Below are positions 1 to 7,153 of a stretch of DNA of 44,648 bases, piece by piece. Positions within the stretch are counted from its first letter, which is position 1; every line of letters begins with the position of its first letter. This DNA comes from Thermoanaerobacter sp049701115 (GTDB taxonomy: Bacteria > Bacillota > Thermoanaerobacteria > Thermoanaerobacterales > Thermoanaerobacteraceae). Location of the stretch: the NCBI RefSeq assembly GCF_049701115.1, contig NZ_JBNATX010000013.1, positions 1 through 44,648 of the forward strand, in the 5' to 3' direction. The position numbers were made by a program, and so were the translations under genes. The notes beneath the pieces are model-generated. The model searched no databases, was not told the DNA's origin, and saw only the letters and a program-made list of their open reading frames with translations.

Positions 1-2
1 TT

Positions 3-152
3 ACAAAACCATATAACGTATATGAAGTAATAAAGCCATTTGAGGCATTGGAAGGTAAGACAGCATCATGGTTTAACCAGCCAGGAGGAGGGATACAATA
101 CAAAATGCCAAAGACAATAGAAGAATTAATAAATAAAGGATATATAAGATAG
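3..152 (+). CDS. C-terminal end of a TNT-type polymorphic toxin (partial)
   Basis: The open frame enters from the left edge and stops with TAG at 150-152, so only about 49 residues are visible. They contain a KPFEALEGKTASWFNQPGGG segment followed by an IQY and a closing LINKGYIR. This matches the conserved end of the TNT fold (tuberculosis necrotizing toxin family, NAD+ glycohydrolases), in which the GQPGGG.QY stretch and a final 'ELI..G' are hallmarks. In Firmicutes such domains sit at the C-terminus of large secreted toxins exported by type VII or related systems. The small gene 13 nt downstream fits the usual toxin-immunity order. The N-terminal trafficking region lies outside the window, so the delivery route is unknown. 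Confidence 0.75.
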   Translation, partial: TKPYNVYEVIKPFEALEGKTASWFNQPGGGIQYKMPKTIEELINKGYIR

Positions 153-165
153 GTGGAGAAATAGT

Positions 166-438
166 ATGAATTTGAAGGAATTAAAAGAAAAATTAATAAA
201 AAATAATATACCACAAGAATGGTGGGGTATTCCTGGACAATTTGCACCTTCTTCCGATTTCTGGTTAGAACAAAATGGTGATGGTACATGGATAGTGTAT
301 TATCAAGATGAGAGGGGAAATAAAGATACAATAAAAACTTTTAAATCGGAGGAAGAGGCATGTGAATTTTTTTACGATTTAGTAACTAAAGAATATGAAG
401 AAGCAAAACCTTATATAGGTAAAGGCAAAAACTTGTAA
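166..438 (+). CDS. Probable immunity protein for the upstream TNT toxin
   Basis: A 90-residue acidic cytosolic protein without signal peptide or membrane segment. It starts at ATG 166 behind a GGTGGAG ribosome site and follows the TNT toxin stop by 13 nt. It begins with LKELKEKLIKNNIPQEWW, then has a SDFWLEQNGDGTWIVYYQDERG core and an EEEACEFFYDLV helix. This layout (short helix, beta hairpins with a YYxxERG motif, acidic helix) is what I associate with small immunity factors that accompany TNT domains. The role as inhibitor of the adjacent NAD glycohydrolase is inferred from position and style; no binding residues can be proven from sequence alone. Confidence 0.65.
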   Translation: MNLKELKEKLIKNNIPQEWWGIPGQFAPSSDFWLEQNGDGTWIVYYQDERGNKDTIKTFKSEEEACEFFYDLVTKEYEEAKPYIGKGKNL

Positions 439-631
439 AACTTATAAAACTTGGTACTACAGCTTTAAGCTATGGTACTGTTTTGAAAAATTATATAAAT
501 TTAACTGAGAAAACCTCGTAAAGACCAGATATAAAATTTTACCATAGTTTTTATTTTGTTATAACATCATTCTAACACAAAAATGATATGTTAAATTTAT
601 AAATACCCAAAATATAAAAGGGAATGATGTA

Positions 632-1006
632 ATGAAAAACTTTTAATACTCACAATCGCCTTTTTGATATTGATTTCATACGTAATTTTACCTATCAGAC
701 AAAAGGGACGGTTCCTTTTGTCTGGTTTTTTCGGACAGGAGGAACCGTCCCCTTTGTCTGTGTGCTAAGGTGTAAACCCACATACAAGGGCTGTTGGAAC
801 ATTTTCAATTCCTGTATCTTTTATAGGTATTACAATTGATGCAGCGGTTTCATAAGCAAGAAAATATCAAGCATATACCTCTTACTCAATATGCAAAAGA
901 ACTTAATGCACAAAAGTCTGATGAAATAAGGGCTATGAGTATATCATGGATAAAAGAAGGGGATATAAATATATGGCTTGTAGGAGATTTTAAAATTGGC
1001 CAATAA
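632..1006 (+). pseudogene. Decayed secreted-protein or toxin-cassette remnants
   Basis: An ATG at 632 behind a GGGAATGATG site would start a signal-peptide-like hydrophobic stretch (LLILTIAFLILISYVILPI), but that stretch is one frame away from the ATG. The palindromic repeat at 696-760 then interrupts it. Beyond the repeat the reading can be followed only in pieces: a hydrophobic piece (TRAVGTFSIPVSFIGITIDA, ending at a stop near 866), then an unrelated-frame tail with QYAKELNAQKSDEIRAMSI and WIKEGDINIWLVGDF ending at TAA 1004-1006. These pieces may come from one gene or from several toxin-cassette remnants. The stretch 439-631 contains another short relic (LGTTALSYGTVLKNYINLTE) without its own start. 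No product is expected. Confidence 0.4.
696..760. repeat. GGGACGGTTCC palindromic repeat, copy 1
   Basis: A 65-bp inverted repeat. The left arm CAGACAAAAGGGACGGTTCC pairs with GGAACCGTCCCCTTTGTCTG on the right (one mismatch). Each half carries a smaller CAGAC...GTCTG palindrome, so it can fold as one long hairpin or two short ones. It interrupts a signal-peptide-like reading frame. Confidence 0.9.
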
Positions 1007-1035
1007 AAAACAGTAACGGGGGATGAAATTTATGT

Positions 1036-1112
1036 AGACACGGGGGACAGACACGGGGGACGGTTCCTTTTGTCTGGTTTTTTCAGACAAAAGGAACCGT
1101 CCCCTTTGTTTG
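1036..1112. repeat. GGGACGGTTCC palindromic repeat, copy 2
   Basis: The same palindrome as at 696-760, here with an additional partial left unit (ACACGGGGGACAG) in front, so it looks like one and a half units. Right arm GGAACCGTCCCCTTTG is intact. It lies between pseudogene debris and the DUF2975 gene and could act as a bidirectional terminator-like hairpin. Confidence 0.88.
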
Positions 1113-1204
1113 ATATGATTTTATTGTTTATCAATAAAAATATATTGAATTTCAACAAATCGTGTATTATAATTAAATAAAATAATTGGATTTGAGGTGG
1201 AGTT

Positions 1205-1681
1205 ATGAAAATATGGATGTTGAACTCATTAAAAATTTCTTTAGTTATCATAGGCTTTACAATACTTATGATTTCAATTTTCTGGCTTCCAAGTGTTGCA
1301 AATACATTAGCTGACCAAAATCCAGAATACGCTTATCTAAAATATCCTCTTCTTTTTGGAATTTATCTGACTTGCATTCCTTTTTATATAGGCGTTTACA
1401 ATGGCTTTGTAATTTTAAGGCTTATTGAAAAAGATAAAGCTTTTACAGAATATACTAACAGATCTCTTACCTATGTATTTTACTCGTCTATTGCTATAAT
1501 TTTACTTTATATAATAGGCATGTTATATCTTTTGCTTAATAATGCATTGCATCCGAGCCTGTTTTTATTAGGTATAGGCATAATTTTTATGTCTTTTATC
1601 ATAGCATCTACGGCAGGAGTAATTAAAGCGCTTTTAATAAAGGTTATAGAAATAAAAAATGAGCATGACCTGACAATTTAG
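1205..1681 (+). CDS. DUF2975-family membrane protein
   Basis: A 158-residue integral membrane protein with about four hydrophobic segments (roughly residues 10-32, 46-70, 88-112 and 118-142) and short polar connectors, the usual layout of DUF2975. The ATG at 1205 has a GAGGTGG ribosome site. The next gene, 11 nt downstream, is a YozG-like XRE regulator; DUF2975 and YozG-type regulators are very commonly encoded as a pair in Firmicutes, so the two are probably co-transcribed. The biochemical function of this pair is not established. An alternative is a generic small membrane sensor. Confidence 0.8.
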   Translation: MKIWMLNSLKISLVIIGFTILMISIFWLPSVANTLADQNPEYAYLKYPLLFGIYLTCIPFYIGVYNGFVILRLIEKDKAFTEYTNRSLTYVFYSSIAIILLYIIGMLYLLLNNALHPSLFLLGIGIIFMSFIIASTAGVIKALLIKVIEIKNEHDLTI

Positions 1682-1692
1682 GGGGTTAGAGC

Positions 1693-1899
1693 GTGATTAG
1701 AGTTAATCTTGATGTAATGCTAGCGAAAAGGAAGATGACCTTATCAGAACTTTCGGAAAAGGTCGGTATAACAATGGCAAATTTATCAATTTTAAAGACG
1801 GGTAAAGCTAAAGCGATTCGTTTTTCAACTTTAGATGCTATTTGTAGAGTTTTAGAATGTCAGCCAGGAGATATTTTAGAATATGTAGAGGATGAATAA
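1693..1899 (+). CDS. YozG-like XRE transcriptional regulator
   Basis: A 68-residue protein consisting almost only of a Cro/C1-type helix-turn-helix: LDVMLAKRKMTLSELSEKVG, then ITMANLSILKTGKAKAIRF as turn and recognition helix, then a CRVLECQPGDILEY closing helix. That closing CxPGDIL motif is typical of the YozG/YdaS-like small regulators. The start is GTG at 1693 with GGGGG at 1681-1685 as ribosome site. It follows the DUF2975 gene by 11 nt and should form an operon with it, probably regulating its own unit. Both genes end before a strong terminator at 1970. Confidence 0.85.
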   Translation: MIRVNLDVMLAKRKMTLSELSEKVGITMANLSILKTGKAKAIRFSTLDAICRVLECQPGDILEYVEDE

Positions 1900-1969
1900 A
1901 GAACCATTTCCGTTGTCTTTATGGTAATAGGTAAAGGTACTTGGGAACAGAAAAAATGGGTTTTTGAGT

Positions 1970-2014
1970 AAACCTGGAGGAAGTAAACTTATTTTACTTC
2001 CTCTGGGTTTTTAA
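1970..2014 (+). terminator. Rho-independent terminator of the DUF2975/YozG operon
   Basis: Stem AAACCTGGAGGAAGTAAA pairs with TTACTTCCTCTGGGTTT across a short loop and runs into TTTTT. It lies about 70 nt after the YozG stop. Confidence 0.8.
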
Positions 2015-2109
2015 TTTACAGAGAAAAAAGGAGTAAAAGTTTGAAATTGAGAGTTTGTGAGAGATAAATTGGCTTAATCAATAATAGAGGGCATTTTTAA
2101 CACTTTAAT

Positions 2110-2158
2110 AAATTTTACTGGAAATTTAAATAATGTTATTATTAAAACAGTAAAATTT
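2110..2158. promoter_or_regulatory. Inverted repeat upstream of the small membrane protein/ABC unit
   Basis: Perfect 11-bp arms AAATTTTACTG (2110-2120) and CAGTAAAATTT (2148-2158), 27 bp apart, in a very AT-rich gene-free stretch. The rest of 2015-2208 shows no coding potential. The spacing suits either an operator pair around a promoter or a hairpin; I cannot tell which. Confidence 0.4.
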
Positions 2159-2220
2159 AAAAAAATTAATTTAAAATTTATATAATTTAAATAAAAGAAT
2201 AAAAAATAGGAGGGAGTCGT

Positions 2221-2364
2221 TTGGACTTTGTAAGAAGAGGAAAAATTTTTATAGGCTCTTTGTTTATAGGTGCAGGTTTGGGAATATTCTTAGGTCATTT
2301 CATTGGAGGTCTTTTCTTAGGCTTTGGAATGGGAATTGTATTAGGAGAAATTTTTGGGAGGTGA
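2221..2364 (+). CDS. Small glycine-rich membrane protein
   Basis: A 47-residue ORF starting with TTG at 2221, placed 6-7 nt after a strong AGGAGGG site. After an MDFVRRGK N-terminus it is nearly all hydrophobic and glycine-rich (FIGSLFIGAGLGIFLGHFIGG then FLGFGMGIVLGEIFG), consistent with one or two packed membrane helices. Its stop overlaps the ribosome site of the following ABC gene, so the two were an operon. I recognise no family. A tightly packed GxxxG protein next to an exporter could be a small accessory subunit, but this is only a guess. Confidence 0.6.
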   Translation: MDFVRRGKIFIGSLFIGAGLGIFLGHFIGGLFLGFGMGIVLGEIFGR

Positions 2365-2368
2365 GGGT

Positions 2369-3205
2369 GTGAAAAAGTATTTTTTTAAAAATAAATTGCT
2401 TTTTACTGGGAATATAATTTTAACTCTGGCAGAAAGTATTTTGAGCGTTATGTTAGCATTCATTTTAGCAAATTTTGTAGATGCAGCGGTAGAGTATGAC
2501 ATGGCACTTTTATATAAAACATGTATAATTTTTTCGCTGTATTTAATTTCTGTATTGATTGTATGGTATTCCCTTAGGATTGTAAGAGCAAGCTATATAA
2601 GGCAAATGCTTTTTGATTTAAAAAATGACATATTCTCTAGGGTAATAAATAAAGAGATTGACCAGTTTCAGAAAGGCAACAGCGCTTCGTATATTTCCAC
2701 ATTAAATAACGATATAACGATACTGGAGCAAGATTATTTTAAAAATATCTTGACGATGGTAGCGCTAATATTTTCTTTTATAATTGCAACAGTTGCAATT
2801 TTTAAATTGAATTTTTTCATCGCTGTGGGGGTTTTTGTTATAAGTATTTTTCTTGTGGCTATTCCTTATTTTTTTAGAGAAAAAATAAGTAGAGCTAAAG
2901 GTAGCAATTTATCAGGAGGGGAAAGGCAGAGGATAAGCATTGCACGGGCATTAATCAAAGGTACACCTATATTGGTTTCAGATGAGCCTACCTCATCACT
3001 GGATAAAAAAACAGCTTTGAGCATAGAAAATTCCATTTTAAGCATAGGAGGATTGACAGCACTGGTAATAACTCACAATACTTCTGAAGAAGTTCCTAAA
3101 AAATATGACAAGATAATTTTTGTAGAGGACGGAGAAATAGTAAAAGTAGGCGCTTTTGATGAGATTTTTACTCCCGCAAGTGTAGTTTTATCTATAGTAG
3201 GTTAA
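2369..3205 (+). pseudogene. ABC exporter with in-frame internal deletion
   Basis: Starts at GTG 2369 behind GGGAGGTG and encodes about 278 residues, half the usual length of a fused membrane/ATPase exporter. Residues 1 to about 170 are an ABC-type membrane domain with several helices. At residue about 175 the frame jumps directly into the C-terminal part of an ATPase domain: signature NLSGGERQRISIARAL, Walker B ILVSDEPTSSLD and the H-loop ALVITHN. The second half of the membrane domain, Walker A and Q-loop are absent, so ATP cannot be bound normally. The reading frame is otherwise intact, pointing to a deletion of a multiple of three bases. It is probably inactive; a dominant-negative or partner-dependent role cannot be excluded. 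Confidence 0.85.
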
Positions 3206-3727
3206 TGAGTATAAGCCAAAAAGATTGTGAGAACTACGGAGATTACGCATTTGTAAAGTTAAAGGTAGTTTTTAAGAAGATTATAATAGGATATAATTTA
3301 TTTTCCCAAAAAGAAGTAAAAATTGTGATAAGACAGATTGATCAAGCAACTTTTAGTATATATGGAATAAAAGTCAGTTTTATAGCTTGTCCTTTTTCTT
3401 TAGTTGAACCATTGGTGTCTGGAGACATAATAGACCCAAATCTTGAGGGCATTAATTTAGCGTCGGCTAAGGAAATAGCATTAATGAAAGCATATACCAT
3501 AGGAAGGCGTCCCACCTACAGAGATTACATTGAATTTATATTTTTTGTTTAAGAAAAACATTGTGACATTGGAATATATTTTAGAAAAAGCACCTCAAAA
3601 ATTTGTAATAGAAGGAGAAGCTGTTTTTTCAAGAAACCTGTTTTTAGAGCAATTGATGTATACAGAAGATATTTATGATAAAGAAAAAACAGCATTAGCA
3701 TCTATAATAAAAGAGTATTGGGATTAG
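3205..3727 (+). pseudogene. Frameshifted AbiEii-type nucleotidyltransferase fragment
   Basis: Two overlapping frames together resemble the C-terminal two thirds of the nucleotidyltransferase AbiEii toxin family. The first (3205-3552) holds a beta-rich region and LASAKEIALMKAYTIGRR then TYRDYIEF; the second (3530-3727) continues with LYFLFKKNIVTLEYILEKAP and a final FLEQLMYTEDI. The frames change near 3530-3540 at the conserved RDY(I/V)DLYFLL position, so a one-base indel is likely. The N-terminal catalytic GSxxxxD motif is missing and the start overlaps the preceding ABC stop. No AbiEi antitoxin is visible next to it. Confidence 0.75.
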
Positions 3728-3811
3728 AGAAAAAGAAGAAGTAAAAGGAAACTTTCGGAGATATGGGAGCAAAAAAGGACTGTTAAGGGCAGTTTCTAAT
3801 CTTGCGTTTAT

Positions 3812-3840
3812 CAGACAAAGGGAACGGTTCCATTTGTCTA
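3812..3840. repeat. GGGACGGTTCC repeat, half copy (copy 3)
   Basis: Only the left half is present: CAGACAAAGGGAACGGTTCC then ATTTGTCT. It still forms the small CAGACAAA/TTTGTCT hairpin. It lies about 30 bp upstream of the duplicated operator-promoter segment at 3873. Confidence 0.8.
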
Positions 3841-3872
3841 TGTGTGCCATTTTCTATTTTTTAACATTTCAC

Positions 3873-3917
3873 CCCGATTCAAATCGGGTTGAAATTATTT
3901 ACTTTACCATATATTAT
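3873..3917 (+). promoter_or_regulatory. Palindromic operator fused to a sigma-A promoter, site A
   Basis: The palindrome CCCGATTCAAATCGGG occupies 3873-3888, with 7-bp perfect arms around CA. It is followed without a gap by the -35 box TTGAAA (3889-3894), a 17-bp spacer and the -10 box TATTAT (3912-3917). A protein bound to the palindrome would touch the -35 region. The gene driven is most likely 4108-4650, with a long leader of about 185 nt. The same arrangement recurs at 6902 and, diverged, at 13764. Confidence 0.7.
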
Positions 3918-3975
3918 ATAGTTAAGGGGAAGATATGTAAAGGAGATAGAGAAGAAAGTTTAATAAGATGGTATT
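3873..3975 (+). repeat. Duplicated operator-promoter-leader segment, copy A
   Basis: These 103 bp match 6902-7004 at 98 positions with no gaps. The differences are two in the stretch after TATATAGTTAA, two after GAGAAGAA, and one near the end. Weaker similarity resumes around 4021-4107 (AATTTAG.GG.AAGATG and TTGAGTAAAATT) up to the start codon region. The duplicated unit therefore covers promoter and leader, while the coding regions downstream differ. Confidence 0.85.
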
Positions 3976-4107
3976 CTGTAATGTCTGGAAAGTCATGTGA
4001 AAGTAGTAATGAGAGAACTTAATTTAGTGGAAAGATGGGGTTTTAAATTTTTTTTAAATTTTTATTGAGTAAAATTTTAAAAATATTGGTATATAGGAGA
4101 TATTTGT

Positions 4108-4650
4108 ATGGGGAAAAAGTATTATATAATTGTCTTTTCGTTAGTTTTTATGTTCATTGCAATATTTCTCATAAACTTTTTAATTCTTTTTAATCAGCAA
4201 AACAGAGAGCATTTGGTTAAGGAAATGGACATAAAACGCGAAGTTACAAATCCGGGAATGGGAAATTTCAGAGATAAATTCGAAATTCAAAATATAGAGG
4301 CAAGGGAAGTATCATTTGAAGAAGGTGGATTGAATTTTAAAGGAATAGAGTATCAGTTGTTCTTCAAAATCTCTAAAGAAGTCAAAGAAATTAGTAGCGT
4401 AGGTATTGAGCTAAAATATCCTGATGTAATTTCAAAAGTTTTGGGCACTACCTCATCGGCGATAAGTTATGGTTTAACTAAGGTTAAAGAAGACGTTGAT
4501 TATGATATTTTCAATATAAACTTTTTAGAAGCAAATAATAATTTATCTGACAGTGATATAAAAGAATTGATAAATAATAGAAACGAAATTGAGATAGTAA
4601 TATATTTTAATGATGCCATTGTGAAATGTATTAAAAATTACCATTTTTAA
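4108..4650 (+). CDS. Membrane-anchored extracellular protein of unknown family
   Basis: A 180-residue protein starting at ATG 4108 after a TAGGAGATAT site. Residues 7-29 are one hydrophobic segment (IIVFSLVFMFIAIFLINFLI) without a clear cleavage site, so it is probably an N-terminally anchored outward-facing protein. The remaining 150 residues are charged and alternate beta-like strands (EAREVSFEEGGLNFKGIEYQ and IELKYPDVISKVLG). I recognise no family. Its promoter region carries the shared operator at 3873, which suggests that it is controlled together with the genes after 6902 and 13764. Confidence 0.65.
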   Translation: MGKKYYIIVFSLVFMFIAIFLINFLILFNQQNREHLVKEMDIKREVTNPGMGNFRDKFEIQNIEAREVSFEEGGLNFKGIEYQLFFKISKEVKEISSVGIELKYPDVISKVLGTTSSAISYGLTKVKEDVDYDIFNINFLEANNNLSDSDIKELINNRNEIEIVIYFNDAIVKCIKNYHF

Positions 4651-4825
4651 CTTTGTTTTTGATTATGGATTTATCAAAAGTTAATAATTATCTATGCATC
4701 CGGAATTAGGTTTATAAATAAAATAAATATTTATTTAAGGAACTAACGATGTTAAAATTTACTGTAGTATATGCAAAAAATTTTTGTATAAAATATTAAT
4801 TTTCCATGGGTTAGGAGGGATTTTA

Positions 4826-4975
4826 TTGACTGGGATCGACTTAATAGTATTGTCTATTTCTATATTAGTTTTTCTTCTAGTGTCCGTATACAAGTCTTGG
4901 AGTAATACAATTGAAATAAAAAAAGAACTGCAGGAAATTAAAGAATTATTAAAACGAAAAGATAATGAAAACTAA
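4826..4975 (+). CDS. Small single-span membrane protein with charged tail
   Basis: A 49-residue ORF with TTG start at 4826, chosen because a clear AGGAGGG lies at 4813-4819 with 6-nt spacing; a longer ATG reading from 4784 has no ribosome site. The protein has one membrane helix (IDLIVLSISILVFLLVSVY) followed by a lysine/glutamate amphipathic tail that could form a short coiled coil (IEIKKELQEIKELLKRKDNE). This shape is shared with small membrane adaptors, phage holin-like helpers and T7SS-associated small proteins, but no family is recognised. Confidence 0.55.
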   Translation: MTGIDLIVLSISILVFLLVSVYKSWSNTIEIKKELQEIKELLKRKDNEN

Positions 4976-4987
4976 AATGTCAAACAG

Positions 4988-5038
4988 TGGGGACGGTTTT
5001 CTTGAATTCAGACGGTTAGAACCGTCCCTTTTGTCTGA
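4988..5038. repeat. GGGACGGTTCC palindromic repeat, copy 4 (diverged)
   Basis: A shorter, mutated copy: TGGGGACGGTTTTC on the left, GAACCGTCCCTTTTGTCTGA on the right, with an altered centre containing a second ACGGTT. It directly follows the small gene ending at 4975 and may serve as its terminator. Confidence 0.8.
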
Positions 5039-5110
5039 GATAGTGTGTAAGCAAGGAAGCTAATTTTGTGTTTAAAAGATTTTATTAATATTTAGGAGGT
5101 AGAATTAAAA

Positions 5111-5827
5111 ATGAGGAGAGGAAAAACATTAATTTTAATTAGCTTAAGTGTTTTGCTAATTTTTATTTTAGCTATCGGTGCCTTTTCATTTTCGGCAAAA
5201 AACCCTCAGGGAAAAGCAAACGAATTACAATTTGATAATATTATGAAAAAGGTATCTTCTTTTTTCAAAAGCAACAAGGATAAGTTAGAAATTAATAAAG
5301 GGGATGTAATTGCAGAAGTTAATGGTATACCCATATACAAAAATGAATTTGAATTGAGAAAGGGATTAGCATTAGCCTCTGGAGTGCAAGCAGATAATAT
5401 AGACAATTATATACTGCAAAAATTGATTAGAGAAAAAGTACAAGAATACCTGGCAAGTAAATACAATATAAAGGTTTCAGAAGGAGAAATAAATGAATAT
5501 ATAGAAAAAGAAAAGAAAGAGTTTAATGAATACCCAGAAGCAAAGAAGAAATTAGATGAATTGATTGCTGCAAGTGGAATGACAGAAGATGAGTATTGGA
5601 ACACTTACGAAAAGTATAATGCAAAAAGGATATTACTGTTTAACAAGTTGTACGATTTTATTATAAAAGAAGGGATAAAGAGCGGAGAACTGAAAAAAGC
5701 TGAACAAATGACGGCTAATTTGCAAAATGAATACAAAAAATATTTTGACAGTATAGTAGATAAGTATATAAGAACTGCTAAAATATCAATTAATAACGAG
5801 TATAAGGCTATGTTTAAAGGTTTTTGA
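5111..5827 (+). CDS. SurA-N-like exported chaperone without PPIase domain
   Basis: A 238-residue protein, ATG at 5111 with AGGAGG 10 nt upstream. Residues 6-28 form a signal or anchor segment. The segment VIAEVNGIPIYKNEFELRKG with the helices that follow (VQEYLASKYNIKVSEGEINE, EYWNTYEKYNAKRILLFNKL) is the SurA N-terminal chaperone fold, as found in PrsA/SurA-type foldases. The usual parvulin isomerase domain that should follow is absent, because the protein ends soon after the last helix. It is therefore probably a stand-alone extracytoplasmic substrate-binding chaperone. It lies between two palindromic repeats as a one-gene unit. Confidence 0.75.
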   Translation: MRRGKTLILISLSVLLIFILAIGAFSFSAKNPQGKANELQFDNIMKKVSSFFKSNKDKLEINKGDVIAEVNGIPIYKNEFELRKGLALASGVQADNIDNYILQKLIREKVQEYLASKYNIKVSEGEINEYIEKEKKEFNEYPEAKKKLDELIAASGMTEDEYWNTYEKYNAKRILLFNKLYDFIIKEGIKSGELKKAEQMTANLQNEYKKYFDSIVDKYIRTAKISINNEYKAMFKGF

Positions 5828-5838
5828 TAGATCTACGC

Positions 5839-5907
5839 GGACAGACATGAGGGACGGTTCCTTATGTTCAATTTTTTCATACGGGAGGAACCGTCCCCGG
5901 TGTTTGA
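5839..5907. repeat. GGGACGGTTCC palindromic repeat, copy 5
   Basis: ACAGACATGAGGGACGGTTCC on the left and GGAGGAACCGTCCCCGGTGT on the right around a T-rich loop. It sits between two convergent genes (5111-5827 forward and 5942-6886 reverse) and could terminate both. Confidence 0.88.
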
Positions 5908-5941
5908 AGTAAAATTCGAACAAAAAGGACCCCGTATAATA

Positions 5942-6886
5942 TCAACAAGAACCATCTATTGGGATATCTATATTATAAAATTTCTTACAATTTTCTATAG
6001 CCATTGTTTTCAATTTTTCCTGCCCAAATATTTCAAACAAATGCATTGCCTTTATAAGAGAATCTTTGTAATTTTTCTTTTTAAGGTGATATTCTGCAAT
6101 TCCTTTTCTGAAGTATAAAAGACTTAGGCCATCTAAGGCTCTGGCTTCTATGCAGGTTTTTATGCCCAAATCAGCATAATACAGTGCTTTTTCATGGTTT
6201 GAAAGCAAATGATAGGAATATGAAAGGTTATAATAAAGTTTTATCTTATCCTTTATATCTTCCGCCTCTAATTGGGACAGACAAAAAAGAAGAATTTCTA
6301 TGGATTTTTCTATAGATTCTTGTTTTTCTAATATAAAGGCTATATTCATTAGGATTCTAATTTCTATGCTATTATAGACAAAGGCAGTATAATCAGAAAG
6401 AGCAAAATCTGGTATGGTTATTTTCATAGCTACGATTAATTTTTCTAAAGCCTTTTCATAATTATTATTTATAGTTTTTTCAATAATAGACTCAACCAGA
6501 TATAAAAGCTGTTTTAATAATCGTTCATAGTAAAGGCTCATTTTACCTTCTTGAATTATTTTTTTAAGCTTTAAAGCTTCTTTTTCCAATTCTTCAAATT
6601 CGCCACTTTCAAGCTTAGTTTCAATAGAATTTTTTATTTTATCAAAAGTAGAGTAATCTTTTAATCTATATCTAAGTAATGTTTCATTTAAGTCCTTTTT
6701 AAAAACAACAGACAATAAATCAAGTGTCTCTTGGTGAGGCATAACTTTGCCATTTTCGATTTTTCTAAGAGTATCAATATTGATATAAATTTGTTCTGCT
6801 ACATCTTTTTGAGTGAGGTTCAAAGATTTGCGAATATTTTTGAGTTCTTCACCAAAAGACTGTAAATCGTAATAGAATCCATCCAT
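5942..6886 (-). CDS. HTH-XRE regulator with TPR-like repeat domain (RRNPP-like)
   Basis: A 314-residue cytosolic regulator. Residues about 12-66 are an XRE helix-turn-helix (LKNIRKSLNLTQKDVAEQIY, then INIDTLRKIENGKVMPHQ). The remaining 240 residues are helical repeats of TPR character, for example IKLYYNLSYSYHLLSNHEKA then LYYADLGIKTCIEARALDG and LLYFRKGIAEYHLKKKNYKD. This architecture is that of RRNPP-type regulators (Rap/Rgg/NprR/PlcR/PrgX), whose repeats bind a short secreted peptide. The start is ATG 6886 with GGGGTG upstream. The palindrome at 6902-6917 lies only 15 bp upstream of this start, so it can repress or activate itself and the divergent unit. No intact cognate peptide gene was found; the pseudogene at 7154 is the best-placed relic. 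Confidence 0.8.
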   Translation of the reverse strand: MDGFYYDLQSFGEELKNIRKSLNLTQKDVAEQIYINIDTLRKIENGKVMPHQETLDLLSVVFKKDLNETLLRYRLKDYSTFDKIKNSIETKLESGEFEELEKEALKLKKIIQEGKMSLYYERLLKQLLYLVESIIEKTINNNYEKALEKLIVAMKITIPDFALSDYTAFVYNSIEIRILMNIAFILEKQESIEKSIEILLFCLSQLEAEDIKDKIKLYYNLSYSYHLLSNHEKALYYADLGIKTCIEARALDGLSLLYFRKGIAEYHLKKKNYKDSLIKAMHLFEIFGQEKLKTMAIENCKKFYNIDIPIDGSC

Positions 6887-6901
6887 TTTTTAACACCCCA
6901 T

Positions 6902-6946
6902 CCCGATTCAAATCGGGTTGAAATTATTTACTTTACCATATATTAT
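6902..6946 (+). promoter_or_regulatory. Palindromic operator fused to a sigma-A promoter, site B
   Basis: Identical to site A: CCCGATTCAAATCGGG at 6902-6917, TTGAAA at 6918-6923, a 17-bp spacer and TATTAT at 6941-6946. It lies in the divergent space between the HTH/repeat regulator (start 6886, reverse) and the decayed secreted-protein gene at 7154. A regulator encoded beside its own operator is the classic arrangement. Confidence 0.75.
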
Positions 6947-7004
6947 ATAGTTAAAGGAAAGATATGTAAAGGAGATAGAGAAGAAGATTTAATAAGATGG
7001 CATT
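6902..7004 (+). repeat. Duplicated operator-promoter-leader segment, copy B
   Basis: Ungapped partner of 3873-3975 with 98 of 103 identical bases. After 7004 the two copies diverge (copy B has its own GGGAGGTGATG and GTGAGGTGGTG ribosome-site-like stretches), then become similar again from about 7080 to the start codon at 7154. Confidence 0.85.
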
Positions 7005-7153
7005 ATATGCCTGGGAGGTGATGCTGTTATATAAGAAAAAAGTTTAAATTATTTTTGTGAGGTGGTGATGATGGAGTTTTAATTTAGCGGTAAGATGAGC
7101 TTTTGAAGCTTGATTGAGTAAAATTGTAAAATATTGAAGACGAGAGGAAGAAT

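Noticed and set aside
1030..1251. Reverse 73-residue frame over repeat copy 2
   Set aside because: Translated palindrome plus antisense to the DUF2975 start; no independent support.
3834..4022. 62-residue frame spanning operator A
   Set aside because: It covers the operator, promoter and part of the leader; the equivalent frame is not preserved in the duplicated copy at 6902.
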